64,000 bases of DNA from Paraliobacillus zengyii (GCF_003268595.1 NZ_CP029797.1:3121501-3185500); one strand, 5' to 3'; positions 38,772-47,264 are shown, counted from the first letter of the stretch. Notes: generated from the sequence alone by a model not told the origin. Numbers and translations: made by a program.

Positions 38772-39539
38772 TTACGACTTTCTAAATATACCTAACCCTT
38801 TTTTCTTGATATGTAATGGCTCGTCAGTCATTACTTCATGACCTTCTATTAAACTGACCGCGTTCTCAATAAAATAAAAAGCCTTTTCATCCCCAAATTG
38901 TTTGGTTATTTTCATTATTGCATCCTGAAATATATATTTTTTAGAAGATCGCACTTCTGAACCGATAAAATGAGCAAGATTAGATTCAATCAGTTGCATC
39001 GCAAATTTTTGCTCTTTTTTCGAGTTTTTACCGACTATACTAGCGCTTGCTAGTTGTGTTAGTGCACCCTTTTTAACTAAGTTATATAGAAGGTCTGGAT
39101 CTTCTCGAATGATTGGATTCGTTTCTGGATGTGAAATAATCGGTTTTATACCCTTTATCTGCATATCATAAAACAGTTGAGTTATATAAGATGGAAAATG
39201 GTCTTTAGGTAATTCAATTAATATGTATTCTGTCGTTTCATTTAAAGACAATAAATGATCTTTCTCGAAATTAACAAGCATATCACCATAAACACGAATC
39301 TCTTGTCCAGGTAGGACTGTTAAAGCTATTTCTTCTTCTTGCAGTCTTTGGTTAAGGATAGCCACTTGTTGGATAATCTCCTGCTTTAAGTTATCGTGGT
39401 GCCCGTCCTTATATTTTGGTGTTGCAATAATAGTGTCTATTCCTTGTGCTACAGCGGCTTTAGCAATTGCAATACTTTCTTGCATGTGTTTTGTTCCACC
39501 ATCAACTCCAGGTAAAATATAACTATGTATATCTATCAT
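38772..39539 (-). CDS. CpsB-like protein lacking metal ligands (paralog 3)
   Basis: About 255 residues from ATG 39539, which lies nine bases after GGGAG; the longer frame to 39602 lacks support. Like paralog 2 it keeps the fold (LPGQEIRVYGDM, IAIAKAAVAQGIDTIIATP) but not the site: DIHCH is DIHSY, DDG is DGG, TPHH is TPKY, HPERN is HPETN and SDAHN is SEVRS. It shares the K42, PETN and SE changes with paralog 2, so those losses came before their duplication. Two intact frames after loss argue for selected function. It lies directly behind cpsD, after a terminator-like hairpin. Confidence 0.85.
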   Translation of the reverse strand: MIDIHSYILPGVDGGTKHMQESIAIAKAAVAQGIDTIIATPKYKDGHHDNLKQEIIQQVAILNQRLQEEEIALTVLPGQEIRVYGDMLVNFEKDHLLSLNETTEYILIELPKDHFPSYITQLFYDMQIKGIKPIISHPETNPIIREDPDLLYNLVKKGALTQLASASIVGKNSKKEQKFAMQLIESNLAHFIGSEVRSSKKYIFQDAIMKITKQFGDEKAFYFIENAVSLIEGHEVMTDEPLHIKKKGLGIFRKS

Positions 39540-39658
39540 ATTACCCATCTCCCATTGAATTAAATCTATTACTTTATGCCTAATCGTAACACAAGTCACC
39601 ATGTCGATGGATAGGAGTGTTTGTCGATTTCTATAAATTTACTTTTATGTAAAGAAAA

Positions 39659-39684
39659 AACCTGTCACAAGATTGTGACAGGTT
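39659..39684 (-). terminator. strong terminator behind cpsD
   Basis: AACCTGTCACAA (39659-39670) pairs perfectly with TTGTGACAGGTT (39673-39684) with a two-base loop; on the minus strand six T follow. It lies only a few bases after the cpsD stop. Partial read-through would let paralog 3 be made at a lower level. Confidence 0.88.
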
Positions 39685-39689
39685 ACAGG

Positions 39690-40388
39690 TTAATTACCAC
39701 CGTAATAGTAATAGTTACTTCCTTTTTTCATTTCTTTGTCATTAAGAATAACACCAAGTAATTTTGCCTTTGCTGGATCTAATAATTCACGTGCCTTTTG
39801 CGCAGCTTCATATTCTGTTTGCTTACTACGTACAACAAGCAATGCACCATCACAAATATTCGCTAAGATTTGTGCGTCTGTTACAGCAAGAACAGGTGGT
39901 GTATCAAATATTATCAAATCATAATGTTCTGAAGCATCATGAATCAATTTCTCCATTGCTCGTGAACCAAGTAATTCTGATGGATTCGGTGGAATTGGAC
40001 CACATGTTAGAATATCCAAATCTGGCGTGTCGCTTTTTTCTATTGCTTCATCTAACGTTGTTTCTCCTACTAATACACTACTTAAGCCTCTGCGATTGTC
40101 GACACGGAAAGTATAATGTACAGTTGGCTTACGCAAGTCCGCGTCAACCAGTAAGATTTTCTTCTCTTGTTGGGCAAATACAATTGCCAAGTTTGCAACG
40201 GTTGACGACTTTCCTTCAGAGGGTCCAGAAGATGTAACAAGCATCGTTTTCATTTCGCCATCAACTGCTGAGAATTGTAAGTTCGTACGAATCGTTCGGT
40301 ATTGCTCTGAAATAGGTGAACGCGGATTCAACTTTGTAATCAAATGACGTATCACATTATTTTTAGCTAGTTTTCTTTGTTTTGCCAC
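39690..40388 (-). CDS. cpsD: bacterial tyrosine kinase CpsD/YwqD
   Basis: A 232-residue BY-kinase. The Walker A loop SSGPSEGKSSTVANLA, Walker A-prime VDADLRKP and the Walker B-type FDTPPV are complete. The C-terminal tail GSNYYYYGGN holds a cluster of four tyrosines that is autophosphorylated. It needs the CpsC membrane activator. Start GTG at 40388 lies seven bases after AGGGGG and overlaps cpsC by 26 bases. Phosphorylation cycles with CpsB control capsule assembly in streptococci and bacilli. Confidence 0.95.
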   Translation of the reverse strand: MAKQRKLAKNNVIRHLITKLNPRSPISEQYRTIRTNLQFSAVDGEMKTMLVTSSGPSEGKSSTVANLAIVFAQQEKKILLVDADLRKPTVHYTFRVDNRRGLSSVLVGETTLDEAIEKSDTPDLDILTCGPIPPNPSELLGSRAMEKLIHDASEHYDLIIFDTPPVLAVTDAQILANICDGALLVVRSKQTEYEAAQKARELLDPAKAKLLGVILNDKEMKKGSNYYYYGGN

Positions 40389-41130
40389 CGAAATTCCCCC
40401 TCTCTCGATTACGCGCTGAGCCCTGTGTTGGGTAATGTGTTGATGCTAGATCACTTTCAGTAATATGTGAGATCACACCTAGCACTGGCAAGTCGAGTTT
40501 GTGCTCAATATCTTCTTCTGTCTTAATCGTGTTATCCAAGTATTCAAGCAGAAAGGCTAATCCCACACCAACCATTGCACCAAGGACAAGTGCGATTGCG
40601 ATATTAAGTGGTGGATTCGGACTAACAGGTTGTGGATCTGCAGCAGTTGTCGCTTCTGATAATACACTAACATTATCCACATTCATTAAATCAAAAATAT
40701 CACTTTCAAAGATTTCTACTGTTTGGTTTGCAATAGCCGTTGCCATCTCTGGATCCGGGTCAGTCGCAGTTACAGTCACAACTTGTGAACTATCTTCATT
40801 TGCTACGCTGATCTTTTCACTTAATGTACCAGCTGAAATGGTTAAATCTAATTCTTCCACTACTTGATCTAAGATTCGTGAGCTTTTAATAATAACGTTA
40901 TACGTACTAATAATTTCAACATTCGAACGAATTTCATTCACATCGACGCTATCGTCTTCGCTTGATTTTTGATTTACAATGAATTGAGAAGTAGATTGAT
41001 AGGTAGGAGTTAAGAGAAAGTAACTAACAAAACCACTAACAAGTGCAGCTCCTAAGGTAAGCATAATGATCAGTACTAAGCGCTTTTTCAGCACCTCGAA
41101 TATTTCTTTCAATGATATAGTTTCTTCCAT
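40363..41130 (-). CDS. cpsC: CpsC/YwqC capsule chain-length regulator and kinase activator
   Basis: About 255 residues with a Wzz domain: one membrane helix near 25-45 (LIIMLTLGAALVSGFVSYFL), an extracellular part, and a second helix near 175-195 (IALVLGAMVGVGLAFLLEYL), after which the cytoplasmic tail activates CpsD. The PNPPLN proline motif before the second helix is typical. The ATG at 41130 follows AGGGGGATC and is preferred over 41163. It is the first gene of the capsule cluster; the 290-bp space upstream must carry its promoter. Confidence 0.93.
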   Translation of the reverse strand: MEETISLKEIFEVLKKRLVLIIMLTLGAALVSGFVSYFLLTPTYQSTSQFIVNQKSSEDDSVDVNEIRSNVEIISTYNVIIKSSRILDQVVEELDLTISAGTLSEKISVANEDSSQVVTVTATDPDPEMATAIANQTVEIFESDIFDLMNVDNVSVLSEATTAADPQPVSPNPPLNIAIALVLGAMVGVGLAFLLEYLDNTIKTEEDIEHKLDLPVLGVISHITESDLASTHYPTQGSARNRERGNFGGKTKKTS

Positions 41131-41420
41131 AGATATGATCCCCCTGAAGCTTATTATAATCATGTATTATTTTTATGAAATAAGTAACAAAAGGAATTAT
41201 ATCATATCTATTTGTCAAATTGGGACTATTATTATAAATTCATCTATAAAAAATATTGCCAAATTTATTCTTATGAGGGTCCTTTACATATTATTTTTAT
41301 TATGTAAGAAACGGTTTAGTTTACTCTCTACCTATTATATAGAAAAGCTTTAGAAGTTGCTCCTGTTTCCAATTTGTTCTATAATTTTGAACAGATGCGT
41401 AACACTAGGAGGAATAAATA

Positions 41421-41981
41421 ATGTCAATCGAAAACTCTCGCAAAGCTGATTATCCAATTCACCCGCAGTTTGTTAACAGGTGGTCACCACGTTCTTTCTT
41501 AGATAAAGAGGTACCTGAAGAACTACTCTACAGCACATTAGAGGCTGCACGTTGGGCACCGTCAAGCGGTAATAGTCAACCATGGCGCTTTATTATTGCA
41601 CGGAATGACGCTGATCGTGCGAAATTTCATCGTTTTATCATGGATGGAAATCGAACATGGTGTGAGCAAGCTCCAGTTCTAATTTTATTACTTTCAGACC
41701 AAACAGGTGGGGCACATACTTTTGATGCCGGGACAGCTTGGGGCTACTTAGCTTTACAAGCAGCGGAAAATGGCCTTAGTACACATGCAATGGGTGGTTT
41801 TGATAAAGAGAAAGCACGTGAAGTATTGGGTATCCCCGCTACTTATGATCTTCATGCTGTCATCGCGCTTGGCTATCAAGGCGAGAAAGAAGCGCTATCT
41901 GCTGTCTTGCAAGAAAGAGAAACACCTTCTCCAAGACGCCCGTTAAGTGAAACCGTTTATGAAGGTACTTTTAAAGAATAA
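41421..41981 (+). CDS. nitroreductase-family FMN oxidoreductase
   Basis: A 186-residue FMN-dependent enzyme. RWSPRSFLDKEVPEELLYST with the conserved RS(F/I)R-type FMN loop, then ARWAPSSGNSQPWRFI, is the family signature; GYLALQAAENGLSTHAMGGF and ALGYQGE follow. Likely an NAD(P)H-using reductase of nitro compounds or quinones; substrate unknown. It has an AGGAGG site and a terminator directly behind, so it is a single-gene unit divergent from cpsC. Confidence 0.93.
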   Translation: MSIENSRKADYPIHPQFVNRWSPRSFLDKEVPEELLYSTLEAARWAPSSGNSQPWRFIIARNDADRAKFHRFIMDGNRTWCEQAPVLILLLSDQTGGAHTFDAGTAWGYLALQAAENGLSTHAMGGFDKEKAREVLGIPATYDLHAVIALGYQGEKEALSAVLQERETPSPRRPLSETVYEGTFKE

Positions 41982-42306
41982 TAGATCGATAGATGACTGG
42001 TTTCGCTTATGCGGAACCTGTTTTTATGTCATTAGTTATAATTTACTAACATGTAATAGTGTATAATAGGTAAAATGATATTTATTTGACGAAACAGTTG
42101 GTTTTTTGGCGGATTTTGGTATAATATAAACCAATAATATGTAAACGCATTTTTATATAAAACGTTATTGATAACTACTAGGTTAACGAATCGAGAGCGC
42201 AACGAATCCTTAAGCTACATAACCACTAAACATACATATCTGTGAACCAACTACATGAAATATCCGCTATTATCAGCAGATACTAAAAGAAAAGGAGCGC
42301 GTACCT
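41982..42306. other. intergenic region between the nitroreductase and the EAL gene
   Basis: 325 bp. The left end is the nitroreductase terminator. The right end holds AAAGGAGCG at 42291-42299, the ribosome binding site of the EAL gene. No small gene was recognised. Confidence 0.35.
41999..42025 (+). terminator. rho-independent terminator of the nitroreductase
   Basis: GGTTTCGC (41999-42006) pairs with GCGGAACC (42011-42018), one G-U pair, followed by T runs. Confidence 0.78.
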
Positions 42307-43035
42307 ATGTTAATTGATCAATTTATCGAAGAAGAACAATTCCATCATTTTTTTCAACCTATCTTTGATGTGAAAGGTTTGAAAAAGATTGGTAATGAAA
42401 TATTGCTACGTTCAAATGTTTATCAAAATCCTGAACAAGCCTTCCTAGCGGCAAAAAAAGCGAATAGACTCTATGATTTAGATACACGTTCAATTCATAA
42501 CGCCTTATTTACCTATCAGGAAACAGACTTTTCTAAGACGGGGCAGTTACTATTTATTAATGTTTTTCCATCGACTATTTCTCATCCGAATTTTAATAGA
42601 TTTCTAGATCAATTAACTACAGAACTAGCACTAACTAGTAGCAAAATGGCACTCGAAGTTTCTGAATCTGAGTTAATTGAACACCCCGACAATTTTCTTC
42701 AGCACCTTCAATCACTTAAACAACAAGGATTTGCAATTGCGCTCGATGATGTTGGAAAAGGCTATGCAAACTTCGATATGCTCATTAAAATGGAGCCAGA
42801 TTATATTAAGCTTGATCGTTTATTCTCAGATCAACTCGACATTTCCAAAAAGAAACAAGACCTCGTCCGCTTCTTTCTTCACTATTGTCATGAAAATAAT
42901 GTTGATTTGATATTAGAAGGTATCGAAACAAAAGCAGAAATGGAGATGGCACAGCAGTTAGATATACCTTATGCACAAGGTTTCTTCTTAGGTAGGCCTG
43001 CTCCTTCTAGTAACTGGATTACAGTGCATTCATAA
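42307..43035 (+). CDS. EAL-domain protein (possible c-di-GMP phosphodiesterase)
   Basis: A stand-alone 242-residue EAL domain. The signature EAL is EIL here (GNEILLRSN). The metal glutamate and DDVGKGYANFDMLIKMEPDYIKLD (loop 6 region) are present, as are EGIET and QGFFLGRPAP. NVFPSTI replaces the usual NLSP. So catalysis by c-di-GMP hydrolysis is possible but the changed residues leave room for a binding-only role. No GGDEF gene lies in the window; the PilZ-like gene at 50.4 kb could be a partner. Downstream is a terminator-free space to the cell-wall hydrolase. Confidence 0.85.
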   Translation: MLIDQFIEEEQFHHFFQPIFDVKGLKKIGNEILLRSNVYQNPEQAFLAAKKANRLYDLDTRSIHNALFTYQETDFSKTGQLLFINVFPSTISHPNFNRFLDQLTTELALTSSKMALEVSESELIEHPDNFLQHLQSLKQQGFAIALDDVGKGYANFDMLIKMEPDYIKLDRLFSDQLDISKKKQDLVRFFLHYCHENNVDLILEGIETKAEMEMAQQLDIPYAQGFFLGRPAPSSNWITVHS

Positions 43036-43131
43036 AACTACCAAAATAAGCCCTAAAATTTACCGCTTCATGCTATACTATACAAAAGTAGACAAACGCG
43101 TACAAGTCAACTTAAAGAGGAGAGTGAAATA

Positions 43132-44205
43132 GTGAAAAAAACATTGATAAGTCTTTCTGCAGGTGCAGTTATCGCTACTGCTTTCACAGCAACAACTGCT
43201 GACGCCGCAACATACACCGTTCAAAAAGGTGACTCTTTATGGTCCATTGCACAAAAAAATAAAACAACTGTCACACAGTTATTAGATATTAACAAACTAT
43301 CAAGTTCGATAATCTTTCCCAACCAAAAGTTAGAAACAACAAAAGCTACAACAAGTACGACAAATACAGCAACAACTGAAAAGAAGACAACATCTACAAC
43401 AACTTCAAAAGCTACAACTTATAAGGTTAAATCAGGTGACTCTTTGAGTAAAATAGCATCTGCTCATGGTATTTCCTTAAGTAATTTAATGAAATGGAAT
43501 GACCTTGATTCAACGTTGATCTATCCGAATGATGTATTAACAGTCTCTAATTCTTCATCTGCTTCCACATCAACATCAACAACTACAGATACTAAAACGG
43601 CAACAACAGAGACAGCTTCTAAAACAACATCCGCAACAAAGTACACTGTTAAATCTGGTGATTCTTTGTGGAAGATTGGGCAAAAGTATAGCGTCTCAAT
43701 TACTGAGTTGAAAAAGCAAAACAACTTAAGTTCTGATATTATTCGTGTTGGACAAGTTCTTTCTATCGGAACAACAGCGACAAAGACAGAATCTGCGAGT
43801 TCTTCTTCCGCTTCTGAGACTGCATCTAAAACAGTTGATTATGATGTCACAAAGCTTTTAGAACAAGCAAAATCATACTTAGGTACGTCCTATTTATTCG
43901 GTGGATCAAATCCTAGTGCTGGCTTTGATTGTAGTGGTTTTATCTATCATACGTATAATAAAGCAGGTAAAGAAATTAGTAGATTATCAAGTGATGGCTA
44001 TTATAACCGTTCTTATTATGTGAATACACCTCAATTAGGTGACTTAGTCTTTTTTGAGAATACGTACCGTAAAGGAATTTCCCATCTTGGTATCTATGTT
44101 GGAGACAACAGCTTCATTCATGCTGGATCAAGTGGTGTTCAGATTTCAAGCCTAGACAATTCTTATTGGTCAAGCCACTTTGAAGGATTTAAACGTTTTT
44201 ATTAA
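43132..44205 (+). CDS. LysM-NlpC/P60 peptidoglycan endopeptidase
   Basis: A 357-residue secreted wall hydrolase like LytE/LytF/CwlS. After a signal peptide (1-25) come three LysM repeats (YTVQKGDSLWSIAQKN, YKVKSGDSLSKIASAH, YTVKSGDSLWKIGQKY) joined by Ser/Thr linkers. The C-terminal NlpC/P60 domain has the catalytic cysteine in FDCSGF, histidine in SHLGIYVG, and FIHAGS. It cuts the D-Glu-DAP bond of muropeptides. GTG start with GAGGAG upstream. Cell separation or growth is the likely task; a terminator follows. Confidence 0.95.
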   Translation: MKKTLISLSAGAVIATAFTATTADAATYTVQKGDSLWSIAQKNKTTVTQLLDINKLSSSIIFPNQKLETTKATTSTTNTATTEKKTTSTTTSKATTYKVKSGDSLSKIASAHGISLSNLMKWNDLDSTLIYPNDVLTVSNSSSASTSTSTTTDTKTATTETASKTTSATKYTVKSGDSLWKIGQKYSVSITELKKQNNLSSDIIRVGQVLSIGTTATKTESASSSSASETASKTVDYDVTKLLEQAKSYLGTSYLFGGSNPSAGFDCSGFIYHTYNKAGKEISRLSSDGYYNRSYYVNTPQLGDLVFFENTYRKGISHLGIYVGDNSFIHAGSSGVQISSLDNSYWSSHFEGFKRFY

Positions 44206-44215
44206 AGGTTAAGAG

Positions 44216-44244
44216 GATCTCACGATGTGTGAGGTCTTTTTTTT
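44216..44244 (+). terminator. rho-independent terminator of the wall hydrolase
   Basis: GATCTCAC pairs with GTGAGGTC (one G-U pair) and eight T follow. Confidence 0.85.
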
Positions 44245-44349
44245 GTGTTTTTTAAATATATTAAGCGCAACTTTCGCAGAGTTAAATTTGACTTCGTGCT
44301 CCTTCCGAAAGCAAGATTACGATACATTTTACGTACGTGATACATAATG

Positions 44350-44454
44350 TTAACGCGACATACCGCTCTGGAAATATACTTCGCTTTCCGTGGGCACGAC
44401 TTCAGCTAACTTTGCTAATGCTTGCAATATTTGCTCGCTTTCCGCTTGTTCCAT
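44350..44454 (-). CDS. 34-residue small open reading frame overlapping a repeat
   Basis: On the minus strand ATG at 44454 is preceded by AAGGAGG about ten bases upstream. The translation starts MEQAESEQILQALAKLAEVV and ends FQSGMSR. It could be a tiny protein. However, part of the frame lies inside the dispersed hairpin repeat (44382-44415), so it may instead be a relic whose Shine-Dalgarno sequence is chance. No family recognised. Confidence 0.3.
   Translation of the reverse strand: MEQAESEQILQALAKLAEVVPTESEVYFQSGMSR
44382..44415. repeat. partial copy of the large hairpin repeat
   Basis: CTTTCCGTGGGCACGACTTC and the following AGCTAACTTTGC match the left arm of the elements at 52058 and 52430. 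The right arm is diverged or lost; TTGC/GCAA could still form a small stem just behind it. The rest of the 430-bp space between the terminator and the next gene holds nothing else recognised. Confidence 0.65.
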
Positions 44455-44638
44455 CTTCTAAACCCCTCCTTCATGTGTGAGTCTATCTTAACATATCCTT
44501 TTCTATTAGCCGACAATTTTTCAGCGTAAGTTTATTCCATAATTCAGCAAATCCCGACAAATTCTTATGGTGACTTTTACCTATTTACGCTATAATTAAA
44601 AATTGGTATGACAATCTTATTATGAAAGGATGACAACG

Positions 44639-46072
44639 ATGAATTACTGCAAAGAATGCGGGCATGCGCTTAAAAATGATGCACAGTTTTGTTCAGCATG
44701 CGGAACACAAACACAGCCGCAAGTTAGTAAACAACTACCTGCTCGATCGTCATGGGGAACTAAGATAAGACAAGCGACTAAAAAGCAAAAAGTAATCGCG
44801 ATTAGTGTACTTGCTTTACTTGTTCTTTTAATCGGGGGCCATCAAGTCGGCGCGAATATGACGGATAAGAACCGCATCATCGAAAAGTTTGAAACAGCGT
44901 TACATGAAGAAGATGCAAAAACAATTGCAAGTATGCTACAAACAAGTGATGAACGGTTAGATATCACGGAAGAGAAAGTTTCTGAACTATTAACGTTGAT
45001 CGCTGAAACACCTTCTGCCCAACAATATTTTATTAACGAACTGGAATCACAGGCAGATGCTTACGAACAAGGTGAAACAATAGAATCAAGTACTATTTTT
45101 TCACTTGAAAAAGAAGGAAAGACCGCTCTTATCTATGATAACTATTTTATCGAAGTGATGCCGTTTTATTTTCAAGTTGGTACGAACATGACTGATGCAA
45201 AACTTTTTCTTGGAGAAGAGGAAATTGCAACTAGTGATGCAGATCAATTCACAAAAGAGTATGGACCAGTTTTACCTGGCGTATATACGTTACGTTCGAG
45301 TTATAGCAATGACTATACTGTTTTGGAGAATGAGTCTACCATTGAGTTACTAGAGCCTTATCATCAAGATCAATACGTTGATCTTTCACTTTACGGGGAA
45401 TATGTTTCTTTTAACACAGAATACGCTTCAATCGCTGATTCAATTAGCTACTTCGTTAATGATACCGAACTAGACATTTCAGAAGACGAAGATTTTGGTC
45501 CCGTTTCAGTAGATGGTTCAGTGGAAGCTCACGCTGTCTTGACTTTCCCATGGGGAGATGTAACAACTGAAAAAACACCAATTGATTATGCTTATATTGA
45601 TTTAGCTGTGCCTAATCCTTTTAATGAAGAAATGCAGACAGATATCATTAACACCATCCATGCATTTGGACAAGATTATGCGCTAGCTGGTGAAGCAATG
45701 GATGCGTCTTTATTCACGACAGCAACAGATGCATTTATAACGGAAGAAGCATATAGCAACTACAGCTATATGGAAGATTGGGACGAGCGTTGGACTGGCA
45801 CATATAAAAAAGCTGTTGTTGATTTAGATAGTTTCTACTTGTATCAAACAGACGATACATATGAATTAAGTGTAAATGCTGCGTTTTATTACGATGATGC
45901 AGCAACCTACTATGTAGACGATGAAGAGATAGATACCGCCGAGGAGATTAATGAATGGGAAATCACATTCGTATATCAAGCCGATGAAGCTAGCTGGTTA
46001 GTAGCTGATTATGCTGGCCTTTGGTCATTTAATGATGAAAACACAGTCGAACGTGTTGTTGAAACAAATTAA
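44639..46072 (+). CDS. zinc-ribbon membrane protein of the TcaA/YvbJ type
   Basis: About 477 residues. A zinc ribbon at residues 3-24 (YCKECG and FCSACG) is followed by a basic segment, one membrane helix (about 52-70, IAISVLALLVLLIGGHQVGA) and a long extracellular part rich in Asp, Glu and Tyr. This is the TcaA layout, in which the extracellular repeat domains are linked to wall-antibiotic sensitivity in S. aureus. The start 44639 lies eight bases after AAAGGA. Function here is not known. The next gene has the same N-terminal zinc ribbon and is 22 bp away. Confidence 0.8.
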   Translation: MNYCKECGHALKNDAQFCSACGTQTQPQVSKQLPARSSWGTKIRQATKKQKVIAISVLALLVLLIGGHQVGANMTDKNRIIEKFETALHEEDAKTIASMLQTSDERLDITEEKVSELLTLIAETPSAQQYFINELESQADAYEQGETIESSTIFSLEKEGKTALIYDNYFIEVMPFYFQVGTNMTDAKLFLGEEEIATSDADQFTKEYGPVLPGVYTLRSSYSNDYTVLENESTIELLEPYHQDQYVDLSLYGEYVSFNTEYASIADSISYFVNDTELDISEDEDFGPVSVDGSVEAHAVLTFPWGDVTTEKTPIDYAYIDLAVPNPFNEEMQTDIINTIHAFGQDYALAGEAMDASLFTTATDAFITEEAYSNYSYMEDWDERWTGTYKKAVVDLDSFYLYQTDDTYELSVNAAFYYDDAATYYVDDEEIDTAEEINEWEITFVYQADEASWLVADYAGLWSFNDENTVERVVETN

Positions 46073-46094
46073 TTATAACTAAGGGGAAATGAAA

Positions 46095-46844
46095 ATGAAT
46101 TGTCCAAATTGTCAAGCACCACTAGAGTCAGACGCAAAGTTCTGTACAAACTGTGGGGTGAAAATAGATCACATACAAACGGAAAACACTGATACAGAGC
46201 CTGTACAATCAACAGGAACAGCACCTAGTCAGACAACCGATTATGTCCAGCAAGGAAAAGATATTAGCAAACAATATTGGCACTTCATTCCTAGTGCATT
46301 AGCAAATCCTTTTGCGGCAAGTAAACATGCAGGTCCAACTAATAAAATAAACGGTCTGATTACGCTGATTTTATTTTCTTTACTGATTCCGTTATTTTCT
46401 TATATTAGCTTATCATCTTATTTTAGACCGCCATTTGTTGAAATGGTAGTGAAGCCATTCTTTATTTTTATTATCTTTTTCGCGCTATTACTTGCGGTTA
46501 AATATGGTGTTGCAAAGTTAATGAAAGCAGACGTTTCCTTTCTAAATGTTATGACTCGTTTTGGTATATTGATGGTTTTACCAACAGTGACAGCTTTAGC
46601 TGCTGTTTTATTCACCATTTTAGGTGTTGAAGATTTCAGCATTATTTTACTAATCCTTTCGATGAGTCTTGCTAGTATAGCGAGTTTCGCGACTGTTTTT
46701 TCGATTAAAGAGAAAGCACCTGCTACAGGTGGGCTTGATGTTTTTTACGGCGTTGTTCTAACATATGTTGCAATGGCGATCATTTTATTGATTATTGGCG
46801 ATAGTATTTTGTATGAATTGGAAAACAGTTTTTACGGATTTTAG
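46095..46844 (+). CDS. zinc-ribbon membrane protein
   Basis: About 249 residues. The N-terminus CPNCQAPLESDAKFCTNCG is a zinc ribbon. Five predicted membrane helices follow in the second part, resembling Yip1/DUF-type zinc-ribbon membrane proteins. Start at 46095 with AAGGGG at good spacing. It is likely cotranscribed with the TcaA-like gene; joint function in the envelope is an inference. Confidence 0.75.
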   Translation: MNCPNCQAPLESDAKFCTNCGVKIDHIQTENTDTEPVQSTGTAPSQTTDYVQQGKDISKQYWHFIPSALANPFAASKHAGPTNKINGLITLILFSLLIPLFSYISLSSYFRPPFVEMVVKPFFIFIIFFALLLAVKYGVAKLMKADVSFLNVMTRFGILMVLPTVTALAAVLFTILGVEDFSIILLILSMSLASIASFATVFSIKEKAPATGGLDVFYGVVLTYVAMAIILLIIGDSILYELENSFYGF

Positions 46845-46919
46845 GATTTAGTTGTCAATAACTAACACGGATTATTTTTGATGGTTCTTGATAAACTACT
46901 GTCATAGGAGGTGGGCGCA

Positions 46920-47072
46920 TTGGCTAAAGATGTTCTATGTGAAGTGCACAATTGCAAGTACTGGGCGAAAGGGAATCATTGCAGCGCAGAAGCTATCTAT
47001 GTAGTAAGCCATCATGGTAAAAGTGCTGCAAACCAAAGAGAAACTGATTGTCAAACATTTGTACAGCAATAA
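46920..47072 (+). CDS. DUF1540 family small protein
   Basis: A 50-residue protein missed by length cut-offs. A TTG at 46920 follows AGGAGGTG at 6-7 bases. The cysteines CEVHNCKYWAKGNHCSAEAI and TDCQTF match the DUF1540 pattern (C-x4-C, later C, then TDC.TF), small cysteine-rich and probably metal-binding proteins found in many Firmicutes. Function is unknown. A terminator follows, so it is a separate transcript just before nrdDG. Confidence 0.85.
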   Translation: MAKDVLCEVHNCKYWAKGNHCSAEAIYVVSHHGKSAANQRETDCQTFVQQ

Positions 47073-47089
47073 GCACACCTTCTTTATCG

Positions 47090-47130
47090 GAACGGATTCA
47101 GTTAGCCACTGGATCCGTTCTTTCTATTTT
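47090..47130 (+). terminator. rho-independent terminator behind the DUF1540 gene
   Basis: GAACGGATTCAGT pairs with ACTGGATCCGTTC (108-120 in the 47 kb line), followed by TTTCTATTTT. Confidence 0.8.
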
Positions 47131-47150
47131 ATAAGATAAAAAATTTCTAC

Positions 47151-47166
47151 TGTGATATATCGCACA
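47151..47166. promoter_or_regulatory. FNR- or Rex-like operator upstream of nrdD
   Basis: TGTGATATATCGCACA is symmetric with TGTGA-N6-(T/G)CACA, matching nine of ten fixed positions of the CRP/FNR consensus and also the core of Rex sites. It lies about 100 bases before the nrdD start. Oxygen or redox control of an anaerobic reductase is expected. Which protein binds cannot be told. Confidence 0.55.
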
Positions 47167-47206
47167 GTTTTCTGTTCTATCTTCGTGCTAAACTATTTCA
47201 TATGTA

Positions 47207-47247
47207 CTATATATAGATTATTTCAGTATATAAATACAATATATTGT
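47207..47247. promoter_or_regulatory. candidate NrdR box pair in front of nrdD
   Basis: CTATATATAG (47207-47216) and ACAATATATTGT (47236-47247) are palindromes with centres about 30 bases apart, close to the spacing of NrdR box pairs. NrdR represses ribonucleotide reductase operons. The first box is weak. Confidence 0.4.
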
Positions 47248-47264
47248 AATCGGAGTGATAAACT

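Noticed and set aside
41209..41230. TTGACA/TATAAT upstream of cpsC on the minus strand
   Set aside because: Spacing of 11 bases is too short for a normal promoter, so it was not listed.
44216..44480. CRISPR-like repeats around the hairpin elements
   Set aside because: No regular spacers; copies are long palindromes at unequal distance, so not an array.
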